From Mycolicibacterium sp. CH28 (GTDB lineage: Bacteria; Actinomycetota; Actinomycetes; Mycobacteriales; Mycobacteriaceae): a stretch of DNA of 64,000 nucleotides. A program made the position numbers and the translations under genes. Below, piece after piece: positions 11,252 through 20,131 of the stretch (the first letter of the stretch is position 1; every line of letters starts with the position of its first letter). A model generated the notes under the pieces. The model did not search any database, was not told where the DNA came from, and saw only the letters and a program-made list of their open reading frames with translations. The stretch spans positions 1 through 64,000 of the forward strand of contig NZ_SRLQ01000022.1 in the NCBI RefSeq assembly GCF_004745805.1. The letters run 5' to 3'.

Positions 11252-11770
11252 ATGCGGGTATACATCCCGGCCACGTTGGCCATGCTGCAGCAGCTGGTCG
11301 CCGACGGGTCGCTTCAGCCGCGTAGCGGCACGGCGTTCGCGGTGACACCGACGCTGCGCGAGTCCTACGCCGAGGGCGACGACGAGGAACTGGCCGAGGT
11401 GGCGATCGGCGAGGCGGCGCTGGCGTCGTTGCGGCTGCTGGCCGCCGAGGTGGGTGAGGACTCCGACCCGAGCGATCTGCCGCTGCGGCGCGCGGTATTG
11501 GTGGCCGATGCTCCCGACGACGCGGTGACGCTGCGGCCCGACCTCGATGACGCCGTGGTGCGGATCGGCGGTCGGGTGCAGCTGGACCAGGTGGTCGCTG
11601 CCTACGTGGACAACGCGGTCGCCGAGCCGGCGGTGAAAGCGGCGATCGCCGTCATCGACGAGGCCGATCTGGGTGACGAGGACGCCGAGTTCGTCGTCGG
11701 CGACGCCCAGGACCACGCGCTGGCCTGGTATGCCACCCAGGAGTTGCCGTTCCTGCTCGATCTGCTCTGA
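11252..11770 (+). CDS. DUF6912 family conserved protein (Rv3231c-like)
   Basis: The 172-aa protein starts MRVYIPATLAMLQQLV and is acidic, Ala/Leu-rich and without cysteines, signal peptide or membrane segment. It is the homologue of Rv3231c by position and sequence feel. The function is not known. It sits between ppk2 and the DesA3 reductase gene and ends 66 nt before the latter. Confidence 0.85.
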   Translation: MRVYIPATLAMLQQLVADGSLQPRSGTAFAVTPTLRESYAEGDDEELAEVAIGEAALASLRLLAAEVGEDSDPSDLPLRRAVLVADAPDDAVTLRPDLDDAVVRIGGRVQLDQVVAAYVDNAVAEPAVKAAIAVIDEADLGDEDAEFVVGDAQDHALAWYATQELPFLLDLL

Positions 11771-11785
11771 AGGTCTGGATACGCA

Positions 11786-11809
11786 ACCGTAAGTTACGGT
11801 ACCGTAGGT
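11786..11809. promoter_or_regulatory. Palindromic operator upstream of the DesA3 reductase gene
   Basis: ACCGTAA-G-TTACGGT is a perfect inverted repeat at 11786-11800. It overlaps a second palindrome, TACGGTACCGTA (11795-11806), that continues into GGT. The 17-mer GTTACGGTANCGTAGGT at 11793-11809 recurs, with one variable base, at 13018-13034 before desA3. It lies 27-50 nt before the ATG, where a repressor of TetR type would block transcription. The binding protein is not identified. Confidence 0.65.
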
Positions 11810-11836
11810 TAGACATCCGCAGGAAGCAGGCCATAA

Positions 11837-12985
11837 ATGGCGAAGAACACCGTCAAAATCAGCGCGAGAGTGATCGACACCGTGCGCCCCACGGTGGCCG
11901 GTGCGGGTAAGAATCCCGCCGTCGACGCGGCGCGTGCCCTGTTCGGCCGGATCACCACCCCGCTGCTGCCCGACGATTACCTGAAACTGGCCAACCCATT
12001 GTGGTCGGCCCGCGAGCTGCGCGGCCGAGTGGTCGACGTCCGCCGCGAAACCGAGGACTCGGCGACGCTGGTGATCAAGCCGGGGTGGGGGTTCACCTTC
12101 GGCTACCAGCCCGGCCAGTACGTCGGCATCGGGTTGCTGGTCGACGGGCGTTGGCGCTGGCGCTCGTACTCGTTGACCTCGAGCCCCCATTCCGACGGCT
12201 CCGGCCGCTCCCGCACCATCACCATCACGGTCAAGGCGATGCCCGAGGGCTTCCTGTCCACCCACCTGGTCGGCGGCGTCAAGCCCGGCACAGTGGTCCG
12301 GCTGGCCGCGCCGCAGGGCAACTTCGTGATGCCCGACCCCGCGCCCGCGTCGGTGCTCTTCCTGACCGGGGGCTCCGGCATCACCCCGGTGATGTCGATG
12401 CTGCGGACGTTGGCCCGCCGCGGCCAACTCGGTGACGTCGTGCATATTCATTCGGCCCCAACCGAGTCCGACGTGATGTTCGCCGCCGAGCTGGAACAGC
12501 TCGCCCGCGACCACGACAGTTACCGGTTGACCGTGCGGACCACCCGGACGCAGGGGCGGCTGGATCTGCAGCGCCTCGATGAGGCGGTGCCCGATTGGCG
12601 GCAGCGCCAGACCTGGGCCTGCGGCCCGGAAGGGATGCTCGACGACGCCGACAAGGTGTGGCAGGCGGCCGGTATCGGCGACCGGCTGCACCTCGAGCGC
12701 TTTGCGGCCTCCCGGGCGGCAGCGCACGGGCAGGGCGGCACGGTGACCTTCGGGCGCAGCGGCAAGACCTTGACCGTCGACGCCGCAACATCGCTGATGG
12801 AGGCCGGCGAGCAGGCCGGTGTGGCCATGCCGTTCGGCTGCCGGATGGGCATCTGCCAGTCCTGTGTGGTCAGCCTGGTCGACGGGCATGTCCGCGATTT
12901 GCGTACCGGCGCCGAGCACGAGCCGGGGACCCGGATTCAGACGTGCGTGTCGGCCGCGTCCGGCGATTGCGTGGTCGACGTATGA
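11837..12985 (+). CDS. Ferredoxin-type oxidoreductase, electron donor of the DesA3 stearoyl-CoA desaturase (Rv3230c-like)
   Basis: The 382-aa protein passes electrons from NADPH to the membrane desaturase DesA3. An N-terminal FAD domain has RSYSLTSSP (about residues 113-121), and an NAD-binding domain has LTGGSGITPVMSML (about 175-188). A C-terminal plant-type [2Fe-2S] domain has ligands C335, C340, C343 and C370. A ribosome site (AGGAAGCAGG) precedes the ATG. The palindromic operator upstream is shared with desA3, the next gene, so the two are likely co-controlled. It is homologous to Rv3230c. Confidence 0.93.
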   Translation: MAKNTVKISARVIDTVRPTVAGAGKNPAVDAARALFGRITTPLLPDDYLKLANPLWSARELRGRVVDVRRETEDSATLVIKPGWGFTFGYQPGQYVGIGLLVDGRWRWRSYSLTSSPHSDGSGRSRTITITVKAMPEGFLSTHLVGGVKPGTVVRLAAPQGNFVMPDPAPASVLFLTGGSGITPVMSMLRTLARRGQLGDVVHIHSAPTESDVMFAAELEQLARDHDSYRLTVRTTRTQGRLDLQRLDEAVPDWRQRQTWACGPEGMLDDADKVWQAAGIGDRLHLERFAASRAAAHGQGGTVTFGRSGKTLTVDAATSLMEAGEQAGVAMPFGCRMGICQSCVVSLVDGHVRDLRTGAEHEPGTRIQTCVSAASGDCVVDV

Positions 12986-12998
12986 GGTTTACTGACTA

Positions 12999-13034
12999 GT
13001 AACCTACGGATGCGTAGGTTACGGTAGCGTAGGT
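12999..13034. promoter_or_regulatory. Palindromic operator upstream of desA3
   Basis: GTAACCTACG (12999-13008) and CGTAGGTTAC (13013-13022) form a perfect 10-bp inverted repeat around GATG. It is followed by the shared 17-mer at 13018-13034, also found before the reductase gene. The site is 20-55 nt before the desA3 ATG and probably overlaps the promoter. Confidence 0.7.
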
Positions 13035-13053
13035 AGAAGAAGGGAGGCGCACT

Positions 13054-14319
13054 ATGGCAATTACCGACATCGATGCATTTGCGCATCTGACCGACGCCGA
13101 CATCGAAAACCTGGCCGTCGAGCTCGACACCATCCGCCAGGATATCGAGGATTCCCTCGGCACGCGTGACGCCCGATACATCCGCCGAACCATTGCCGCC
13201 CAACGCGGACTCGAGGTTGCCGGCCGATTGATGCTCGCGGCCAGCTCCAAACGATCGGCGTGGTGGGCCGGCACCGTGACATTGGGTGTCGCCAAGATCA
13301 TCGAGAACATGGAGATCGGCCACAACGTCATGCACGGCCAGTGGGACTGGATGAACGATCCCGAGATTCACTCCTCGTCGTGGGAGTGGGACATGAGCGG
13401 GGCGTCCAAGCACTGGCGGTTCACCCACAACTTCATGCACCACAAGTACACGAACATCCTTGGCATGGATGACGATATCGGCTACGGCGTCATCCGAGTC
13501 ACCCGCGATCAGCGGTGGAGGCCGTTCAACCTGTACGGCAACCTGCTGTTCAACACGCTGTTGGCCGTCGGCTTCGAGTGGGGTGTCGGCCTGCAGCACC
13601 TGGAACTGGGCAAGATCTTCAAGGGGCGCGATGACCGCCAGGCCACCCTGGTGCGGGTGCGCGAGTTCGGGGTGAAGGCCGGCAGCCAGTTGGTCAAGGA
13701 CTACGTCGCCTATCCGGCGGTCACATCTTTGTCGCCTGGTGCGACGTTCATGTCGACGCTGAAAGCCAACGCGGTGGCCAACGTGATCCGCAACATCTGG
13801 TCGAACGCGGTGATCTTCTGCGGCCACTTCCCCGATGGCGCAGAGAAATTCACCAAGACCGACATGGTCGGCGAGAGCAAGGGCCAGTGGTACCTGCGTC
13901 AGATGCTCGGCAGCGCCAACATCGACGGTGGACGGGCGATGGACTTCATGACCGGCAACCTGTCCTACCAGATCGAGCACCACCTCTACCCGGACCTGCC
14001 GAGTAATCGACTGGCGGAAATCTCGGTGCGGGTGCGCGTATTGTGCGACAAGTACGACTTGCCCTACACCAGTGGACCTTTCCTGGTGCAGTACGCCAAG
14101 ACGTGGCGCACCATCGCCAAGCTGTCACTGCCGGACAAGTATCTGCGCGCCACCGCCGACGACGCACCGGAGACCCGCAGCGAGCGGATGTTCGCCGAGC
14201 TGGAGCCGGGCTACGCCGGTGTCGATCCGCGCACCGGCCGCAAGCGCGGCCTCAAGACGGCGATCGCCACCGTGCGCCAGTGGCGGCAGGAGAAGCGCGT
14301 AGCTAAGGCTGCCGCCTAA
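13054..14319 (+). CDS. desA3: Membrane stearoyl-CoA (delta-9) desaturase DesA3
   Basis: The 421-aa integral membrane di-iron desaturase makes oleoyl-CoA from stearoyl-CoA. The three histidine boxes are HNVMH (residues 90-94), HNFMHH (125-130) and QIEHHLYPDLP (near residue 310). GAAGGGAGG precedes the ATG. It needs the reductase encoded just upstream; the shared operators support joint control. A very strong hairpin follows the stop. It is homologous to Rv3229c. Confidence 0.95.
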   Translation: MAITDIDAFAHLTDADIENLAVELDTIRQDIEDSLGTRDARYIRRTIAAQRGLEVAGRLMLAASSKRSAWWAGTVTLGVAKIIENMEIGHNVMHGQWDWMNDPEIHSSSWEWDMSGASKHWRFTHNFMHHKYTNILGMDDDIGYGVIRVTRDQRWRPFNLYGNLLFNTLLAVGFEWGVGLQHLELGKIFKGRDDRQATLVRVREFGVKAGSQLVKDYVAYPAVTSLSPGATFMSTLKANAVANVIRNIWSNAVIFCGHFPDGAEKFTKTDMVGESKGQWYLRQMLGSANIDGGRAMDFMTGNLSYQIEHHLYPDLPSNRLAEISVRVRVLCDKYDLPYTSGPFLVQYAKTWRTIAKLSLPDKYLRATADDAPETRSERMFAELEPGYAGVDPRTGRKRGLKTAIATVRQWRQEKRVAKAAA

Positions 14320-14326
14320 CTGATTC

Positions 14327-14378
14327 GAACATGGTTGTAGGGCGGGAAGGTCAATCTTCCCGCCCTACAACCATGTTC
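14327..14378. terminator. Perfect 23-bp stem hairpin between convergent desA3 and aldo/keto reductase genes
   Basis: The arms at 14327-14349 and 14356-14378 pair perfectly around a 6-nt loop. No T-tract follows, as is common in mycobacteria. It is symmetrical and placed between two convergent stops, so it likely serves both strands. Confidence 0.8.
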
Positions 14379-14385
14379 GGGGCTG

Positions 14386-15243
14386 TTACTTCGGGATGTA
14401 GTCGAACGTGTCGGGGTTCGGGCCGATGCGGCCCGCTTCGCCCTTGCCCAGATCGGTGAGCGCGTCGATGTCGTCGTCGCTGAGCTCGAAGTCGAAGATC
14501 TCGATGTTCTCCTTGATCCGTTCCGGCGTCACCGATTTCGGGAACACGATGTCGCCGCGCTCGACGTGCCAGCGCAACACCACCTGGGCCGGGCTCTTGC
14601 CGACTTTCTGCGCGAGCTGGGCCACGACCGGATCGCCGAGCACCGCACCCTGCGCGATCGGCGACCAGGCTTCGGTCAGGATCGTGTGCTCGATACCGTA
14701 GGCGCGTACCTCGTCGTTGACGAAGTACGGGTGGACCTCGATCTGATTGACCGCCGGCACCGTCTCAGTGTCGCGGGCCAGTTCTTCGAGGTGGTGGATC
14801 TGGAAATTCGACACCCCGATGCTGCGGGCGCGACCGTCAGCCTTGAACTCCTCCAGCGTCTTCCACGTCGACACGAAGTCGCCGTCGTACAGCGTCGGCA
14901 GCGGCCAGTGGATCAGGAACAGGTCCACGTAGTCGAATCCGAGGGCCTCGATGGTCGCGTCGAAAGCCCGCCGCGCGTCATCGGGTTTGTGGAAGCCGTT
15001 GTTGAGCTTGCTGGTGACGAACACCTCGCCGCGGTCGATGCCGAAGTCGCGGATACCCTGTCCGACCCCCTTCTCGTTCCGGTACATCTCGGCGGTGTCG
15101 ATGTGGCGGTAGCCGATCTCCAGCGCGGTACGTACCGCTGCTGCGGTCTCGTCGGGCGGGATCTGGAAGACGCCGAACCCAAGCTGGGGGATGGTATTGC
15201 CGTCGTTGAGGATGAGGTTGGGAACCTCGGATTGTGCGGTCAT
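14386..15243 (-). CDS. Aldo/keto reductase (AKR5/2,5-diketo-D-gluconate reductase-like)
   Basis: The 285-aa NADPH-dependent carbonyl reductase has a TIM-barrel AKR pattern: LGFGVFQIPP near the N terminus, DTAEMYRNEKGVG with the catalytic Asp and Tyr (about residues 50-62), the Lys in FVTSKLNN, and the His in LFLIHWP (about residue 110). The substrate cannot be read from sequence. The ATG at 15243 follows GAGAGGG and begins the family-typical sequence; an ATG 33 nt upstream is less likely. It lies 40 nt downstream of rsgA on the same strand and is an addition relative to my recollection of M. tuberculosis, where desA3 and rsgA are neighbours. Confidence 0.9.
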   Translation of the reverse strand: MTAQSEVPNLILNDGNTIPQLGFGVFQIPPDETAAAVRTALEIGYRHIDTAEMYRNEKGVGQGIRDFGIDRGEVFVTSKLNNGFHKPDDARRAFDATIEALGFDYVDLFLIHWPLPTLYDGDFVSTWKTLEEFKADGRARSIGVSNFQIHHLEELARDTETVPAVNQIEVHPYFVNDEVRAYGIEHTILTEAWSPIAQGAVLGDPVVAQLAQKVGKSPAQVVLRWHVERGDIVFPKSVTPERIKENIEIFDFELSDDDIDALTDLGKGEAGRIGPNPDTFDYIPK

Positions 15244-15283
15244 GACTGCGGCCTGCCCTCTCGGTTGGGGTTGCAAACAATTA

Positions 15284-16273
15284 TCAATACGCTGCGGTTT
15301 CTGACAGCGCGCCCAGCAGCCGCCGGGCCGCGGCCACCCGTCGCATCGGTGCCCCGGTCAACGTGTCCAGCGCGCATTCCGGGTCGGCCGGCGGCCCCAT
15401 GTGGCCGCACCCGCGGGGGCAGTCGGCGATGGTGTCGGCAAGGTCGGAGAACGCACGCAGCACGTCGTCGGGCTCGATGTGGGCCAGCCCGAACGACCTG
15501 ATACCCGGGGTGTCGATCACCCAGCCGCCGCCGGGCAGCGGCAGCGCCACCGACTGGGTCGAGGTGTGTTTGCCCTTGCCGACGCCGGACACTTCGCCGG
15601 TCGCTCGAAATGCTTCCGGCACAAGCCGATTCACTAGCGTTGACTTGCCGACCCCGGAATGCCCGAGCAGCACCGTGACGTGTCCGGTGAGCAGGTGCTG
15701 CGCCACGCCAAGCGGGTCATCGCGTCCCGCGGTGATGATCGTGAGGTCGAGCTCGGCGAATTGCTCGGCGAACGGCTCGGCCGGGGCCAGGTCGGTCTTG
15801 GTCAGGCACAGGATTGGCCGGATTCCGCCGGCGTAGGCCGCGATCAACGCCCGGTCGACCAGCCCGGTGCGCGGCGGCGGGTCGGCCAGGGCCATCACGA
15901 TCAGCAGCTGATCGGCGTTGGCGACGACCACCCGCTCGGTGGGATCGGTGTCATCGGCGGTGCGCCGCAACAGGGTTCGCCGCTCGCCGCGGCGCACGAT
16001 GCGGGCCAGCGTGTCGGGGCGCCCGGACAGATCGCCGACGACATCGACGCGGTCGCCGACGACGATCGGGGTCCGGCCCAGTTCACGGGCGCGCATCGCG
16101 GTGACGTGGCGTTTCGGATCGCCGTCGAGCACACAACCCCACCGGCCGCGGTCGACGGTCACGACCATGGCCGACTCGGCGTCGGCGTGCTCGGGGCGGG
16201 TCTTGGTGCGCGGACGCGAACCACGGCCCGACCTGATCTTGACGTCGGACTCGTCGTACTCGCGTCGGCTCAA
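15284..16273 (-). CDS. rsgA: Ribosome small subunit GTPase RsgA
   Basis: The 329-aa protein is a circularly permuted GTPase acting in late 30S maturation. An OB-fold comes first. The G motifs then appear in permuted order: TKTD (G4), GHSGVGKST (G1), DTPG (G3). A C-terminal zinc motif follows, with CPRGCGH and a fourth Cys in DPEC. The start is set at a TTG (16273-16271) that overlaps the aroA TGA stop and has GGAG five nt upstream. An in-frame ATG at 16297 is the alternative. The length then matches the M. tuberculosis protein (Rv3228). It is translationally coupled to aroA. Confidence 0.9.
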   Translation of the reverse strand: MSRREYDESDVKIRSGRGSRPRTKTRPEHADAESAMVVTVDRGRWGCVLDGDPKRHVTAMRARELGRTPIVVGDRVDVVGDLSGRPDTLARIVRRGERRTLLRRTADDTDPTERVVVANADQLLIVMALADPPPRTGLVDRALIAAYAGGIRPILCLTKTDLAPAEPFAEQFAELDLTIITAGRDDPLGVAQHLLTGHVTVLLGHSGVGKSTLVNRLVPEAFRATGEVSGVGKGKHTSTQSVALPLPGGGWVIDTPGIRSFGLAHIEPDDVLRAFSDLADTIADCPRGCGHMGPPADPECALDTLTGAPMRRVAAARRLLGALSETAAY

Positions 16274-17559
16274 CCGCGCTCCAGCATTTCGGTCCACAGC
16301 TGCGGGAACTCGGGCAGGGTCTTGGCGGTCGTCGCGATGTCCTCGACCGCCACCCCGGGAACCCGCAACCCGACGATCGCCCCCGCCGTCGCCATCCGGT
16401 GGTCGGCGTAGGACCGCCAGGTGCCGCCGTGCAGTGGCTGTGCGGTGATCACCAGCCCGTCCTCGGTCTCGGTGCAGTCACCTCCGAGGGTGGTGATCTC
16501 GGCGCGCAGTGCCGCCAGCCGGTCGGTTTCGTGGCCGCGCAGATGCGCGATTCCAGTCAGCCGGGACACCGAGCCCGGTACCGCCAGCGTGGCGAGTGCG
16601 GCCACCGATGGTGCCAGTTCGCCCACGTCGTGCAGGTCGACCTCGAAACCGGGGTAGCCGTCGGCGGGGCCCCGCACTTCCAACTGCGCGTCGACGTGAT
16701 GCACGGTGGCGCCCACCAGCTCGAGGATGCCGAGAACGGTGTCGACGGGTTGCACGCTGGCCGCCGGCCAGCCAGCCATCCGCACCGTGCCGCCGGTCAC
16801 CACCGCCGCCGCCAGAAACGGCACTGCGTTCGACAGGTCGGGTTCGACGATCCAGTGCCGGGCGGCGATCGGGCCCGGCTCCACCCGCCACCGGTTGGGC
16901 ACCGTGTCGTCGACCACCACGCCGGCCTCGCGCAACATCGCGACCGTCATGGCGATATGCGGCGCCGAGGGCACCGAGGTCCCGGTATGCACGACGGTCA
17001 GGCCCCCGGTGAACGCTGCGCCGGACAGCAGCAGGCCGGATACGAACTGGGAGGAGGCCGAGGCGTCGATGCGCACCGTGCCGCCCGCGACGGCGCCGCG
17101 ACCGCGCACCGAGAACGGCAGCCCGTTGCCGTCGAGGTCGACGCCCAGGCCGCGCAGCGCGTCCAGCAGCGGTGCGATCGGACGCGCCCGGGCCTGCTCG
17201 TCGCCGTCGAACTCGACCACGGCGGTACCCAACGCGGCCACCGGCGGTACGAACCGCAGCACCGTGCCGGCCAGTCCGCAGTCGATGCGGGCCGCCGCCG
17301 TCGGGGCGAGCGTTCCGCTGATCGCCAACTCGGCGCCGGGACCCGCGACGTCGATGCCCAGCGTGCGCACCGCGCCGATCATCAGGTCGGTGTCGCGGCT
17401 GCGCAGCGCACCGCTGATCGTCGAGCGGCCGTTGCCCTGCGCGGCGGCCACCGCCGCCAGGACCAGGGTGCGGTTGGTCTGCGATTTCGAGCCCGGCACC
17501 GCCACGGTGGCGTCGACGGCGGTCGCTGCCACTGGTGCCGCCCACAGTTCGGTGCTCAC
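16270..17559 (-). CDS. aroA: 3-phosphoshikimate 1-carboxyvinyltransferase (EPSP synthase)
   Basis: The 429-aa shikimate-pathway enzyme joins shikimate-3-phosphate and PEP. It shows the PEP-site motif VPGSKSQTNRTLVLAA (about residues 21-36), GLAGTVLRF (about 92-100) and the RPIAPLLDAL segment. The GTG at 17559 begins the conserved N terminus; the open frame extends much further upstream into non-conserved sequence antisense to the SRAP gene. It is first in an aroA-rsgA unit. Confidence 0.94.
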   Translation of the reverse strand: MSTELWAAPVAATAVDATVAVPGSKSQTNRTLVLAAVAAAQGNGRSTISGALRSRDTDLMIGAVRTLGIDVAGPGAELAISGTLAPTAAARIDCGLAGTVLRFVPPVAALGTAVVEFDGDEQARARPIAPLLDALRGLGVDLDGNGLPFSVRGRGAVAGGTVRIDASASSQFVSGLLLSGAAFTGGLTVVHTGTSVPSAPHIAMTVAMLREAGVVVDDTVPNRWRVEPGPIAARHWIVEPDLSNAVPFLAAAVVTGGTVRMAGWPAASVQPVDTVLGILELVGATVHHVDAQLEVRGPADGYPGFEVDLHDVGELAPSVAALATLAVPGSVSRLTGIAHLRGHETDRLAALRAEITTLGGDCTETEDGLVITAQPLHGGTWRSYADHRMATAGAIVGLRVPGVAVEDIATTAKTLPEFPQLWTEMLERG

Positions 17560-17635
17560 GGCTCTACATCCTGCCCTGTCGGCGCCGCGCGCCTCGGCAG
17601 AGGCCGCCATTGCGCACTGCGCCACCATGGAAGCC

Positions 17636-18397
17636 ATGTGCGGACGATTCGCGGTTACCACCGACCCGGCGCTGCTGGCGGAGAAGATCCATGCCATCGA
17701 CGAGATGACGGCCGAGGCGGAGAACCGGCGAGCCAACTACAACGTCGCCCCGACGTCGACCATCGCCACCGTCGTCCGTCGCCACGACGAGCCGGACGAC
17801 ACGCCCACCCGCCGGATGCGGGCGATGCGCTGGGGGCTGGTCCCACCGTGGGTGAAGGCGACGCCCGAGGGCACCCCGGAAAACAAGGGGCCGATGTTGA
17901 TCAATGCGCGCGCCGAGACGATCACCACCTCGCCGGCGTTCCGCGCGTCGGCCAAGAGCAAACGCTGCCTGGTGCCGATGGACGGCTACTACGAATGGAA
18001 GCCCAACCCCGACAGCCCGGCCGGCAGGAAAGCCCGCAAGACGCCGTTCTACCTGCACCGGGTTGATGGGGAGCCGCTGTTCATGGCCGGGCTGTGGTCG
18101 GTCTGGCGGCCCGAGAAGGACGCCAGCCCGCTGTTGACGTGCACGATCATCACCACCGATGCCGTCGGCGATCTTGCCGAGATCCACGACCGGATGCCGT
18201 TGATCGTCGCCGAACGGGACTGGGACCGGTGGCTGGACCCCGACGAACCCGCGGCAGCCGACCTGCTCGCCGCCCCGCCGGACATCACCGGCATCGAGAT
18301 GCGCGAGATCTCCACCCTGGTCAACAGCGTCCGCAACAACGGTCCGGAACTCCTCGAGCCCGTCGATCCACACAACCAACCGGTTGGCCTGTTCTAG
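17636..18397 (+). CDS. SOS response-associated peptidase (SRAP/YedK family)
   Basis: The 253-aa protein begins Met-Cys-Gly-Arg-Phe, so Cys2 becomes the N-terminal nucleophile that forms a thiazolidine crosslink to abasic sites in single-stranded DNA. Other family signatures are NYNVAPTS, MRWGLVPPWV, NARAET, CLVPMDGYYEW and HDRMP. It protects ssDNA abasic sites. It is homologous to Rv3226c. The start is fixed by the required Cys2. It is divergent from aroA. Confidence 0.94.
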   Translation: MCGRFAVTTDPALLAEKIHAIDEMTAEAENRRANYNVAPTSTIATVVRRHDEPDDTPTRRMRAMRWGLVPPWVKATPEGTPENKGPMLINARAETITTSPAFRASAKSKRCLVPMDGYYEWKPNPDSPAGRKARKTPFYLHRVDGEPLFMAGLWSVWRPEKDASPLLTCTIITTDAVGDLAEIHDRMPLIVAERDWDRWLDPDEPAAADLLAAPPDITGIEMREISTLVNSVRNNGPELLEPVDPHNQPVGLF

Positions 18398-18450
18398 CGG
18401 AGTGATGGCCGTTACGCTCACAGGCACATCGAGCACCGAGAGGAGCGGCC

Positions 18451-19989
18451 ATGACCGCGGTCGAGCCCAAGGCTGATCAGGCCACCATCACCGTCCGCAA
18501 TCCCGCCGACGGCCGGATCGCCGGAACCGTGCCGGTCGACAGCGCGGAGACCGTGGCCGCCAAGGCCCGCGAACTGCGGCTGTTCCAAACCGAGTGGGAG
18601 GCAATGGGCCCGCGAGGGCGCAAGCGCTGGATGCTGGCGTGGCAGGACTGGGTGCTCGACAACGCCACCCACCTGACCGACGTGCTGATGTCGGAGACCG
18701 GCAAGTCTCGCGGCGACGCCAGCCTCGAGCCGGTGGCTCTGGCCGATTCCATCAAGTATTGGGCGGGCAACGCCGAGGAGTTCCTCGCCGACCGCCACCC
18801 CAAACCGCACAGCCTGCTGTTCAAGGTCAAGAAGCTGACCACCGTGTACCGGCCCCACCAGCTGGTCGGCATCATCGAGCCGTGGAACTTCCCGCTGGCG
18901 ATGCTCGCCCTCGACGTGGTGCCGGCCCTGGCGGCAGGTGCCGCGGTCCTGCTGAAACCCTCTGAGGTAACGCCACTTTCGGCGGTCGAGTTCGTCCGCG
19001 GCTGGACCGAGGTTGGCGCCCCGCCGATCCTGGGCTTGGCTACCGGCTACGGCGAGACCGGAGCCGCGGTGATCGAGAACGCCGACTATGTGCACTTCAC
19101 CGGGTCGACGGCCACCGGGCGCAAGGTCGCCGTGGCGTGCGCCCAGCAGCTCAAGCCGTTCAGCCTGGAACTCGGCGGCAAGGACCCGGCGATCGTGCTG
19201 GCCGATGCCGACATCGACCGCGCGGCCAACGGCATCGCCTGGGGCGGCATGTTCAACTCCGGTCAGGTCTGCATCTCGGTGGAGCGGGTCTACGTCGAGG
19301 CCCCGGTGTACGACGAGTTCGTCGCCAAGCTGACCGACAACGTCCGCTCCATCAAGCAGGGCCAGGAAGGCTCGGGCTCCAAATACGACACCGGCGCGAT
19401 GGCCACCGCCGCCCAACGCGACATCGTCGAGCGGCACGTGCGTGAGGCTGTCGCCGACGGCGCCCGAGTGCTGACCGGGGGTAAGCCCACCGGTGTCGGG
19501 ACGTTCTTCCAGCCCACCGTGCTTGCCGACGTCACCCCGACCATGTCATGCATCGCCGAGGAGACGTTCGGCCCGACACTGCCGGTGGTCAAGGTCGCCG
19601 ACGAGGACGAAGCCGTCCGGCTGGCCAACGATTCCCAGTACGGGTTGTCGGCCAGCGTATGGACCGGTGATGTCGAGCGCGGTGAGCGGGTGGCCCGCCG
19701 GCTGGAGTGCGGTGCGGTCAACGTCAACGATGCACTGACCAACGTGTTCTGCCCGTCACTGCCCATGGGCGGCTGGAAGGAATCCGGCATGGGCTACCGC
19801 TCCGGCGGCCCCAGCGGGCTGATCAAGTTCTGCCGTCAGCAGGCCATCACCGCGCCGCGGATCCCCACCCAGAAGTCCGAGCTGATGTGGTACTCGTCGT
19901 CCATGGCCCAAGGTCGACTGGCCCTCGCGGCGATGCGGGCCATGGCGGGTAAGGGTCTGCGCCGCTTCGGGGTGCGCCCGAAGAGATAG
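18451..19989 (+). CDS. Aldehyde dehydrogenase (succinate-semialdehyde dehydrogenase-like)
   Basis: The 512-aa NAD(P)-dependent dehydrogenase carries the PWNFP motif (about residues 144-148), GSTATGRKV, the catalytic Glu240 in LELGGKD and the catalytic Cys274 in NSGQVCISVERV. The C terminus has an extra ~40-residue basic tail. GAGAGGAG precedes the ATG. The exact aldehyde is not deducible. It follows the SRAP gene on the same strand with 53 nt between. Confidence 0.92.
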   Translation: MTAVEPKADQATITVRNPADGRIAGTVPVDSAETVAAKARELRLFQTEWEAMGPRGRKRWMLAWQDWVLDNATHLTDVLMSETGKSRGDASLEPVALADSIKYWAGNAEEFLADRHPKPHSLLFKVKKLTTVYRPHQLVGIIEPWNFPLAMLALDVVPALAAGAAVLLKPSEVTPLSAVEFVRGWTEVGAPPILGLATGYGETGAAVIENADYVHFTGSTATGRKVAVACAQQLKPFSLELGGKDPAIVLADADIDRAANGIAWGGMFNSGQVCISVERVYVEAPVYDEFVAKLTDNVRSIKQGQEGSGSKYDTGAMATAAQRDIVERHVREAVADGARVLTGGKPTGVGTFFQPTVLADVTPTMSCIAEETFGPTLPVVKVADEDEAVRLANDSQYGLSASVWTGDVERGERVARRLECGAVNVNDALTNVFCPSLPMGGWKESGMGYRSGGPSGLIKFCRQQAITAPRIPTQKSELMWYSSSMAQGRLALAAMRAMAGKGLRRFGVRPKR

Positions 19990-20083
19990 CCCGGCAGGCC
20001 GCCCCGATACCGGGGACCGAATTCTCGCTCCCGATACGATTGCCGCTATTCTCGTCCGCCGGTGCTCGACTGCGGCACAATGC

Positions 20084-20123
20084 GGTCAGCCGGCATATGT
20101 GGGGGTCAGCCGGCATATGTGGG
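20084..20123 (+). repeat. 20-bp tandem duplication before the diguanylate cyclase gene
   Basis: The 20-mer GGTCAGCCGGCATATGTGGG occurs twice back to back at 20084-20103 and 20104-20123, ending 8 nt before the chosen ATG. Each copy carries an ATG and a GTG, so the duplication changes the choice of possible starts or the promoter spacing. Confidence 0.85.
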
Positions 20124-20131
20124 GGCAGCCG

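Noticed and set aside
9389..12919. 1176-codon open frame on the minus strand
   Set aside because: It is antisense to the Tgs-like, ppk2, DUF6912 and reductase genes, all of which have recognisable motifs. The antisense translation is His/Gly/Arg-rich low-complexity sequence typical of high-GC shadow frames.
16399..18066. 555-codon plus-strand open frame over aroA
   Set aside because: It is antisense to aroA and out of frame with the SRAP gene. It has no protein motif; the composition is typical of GC-driven open frames.
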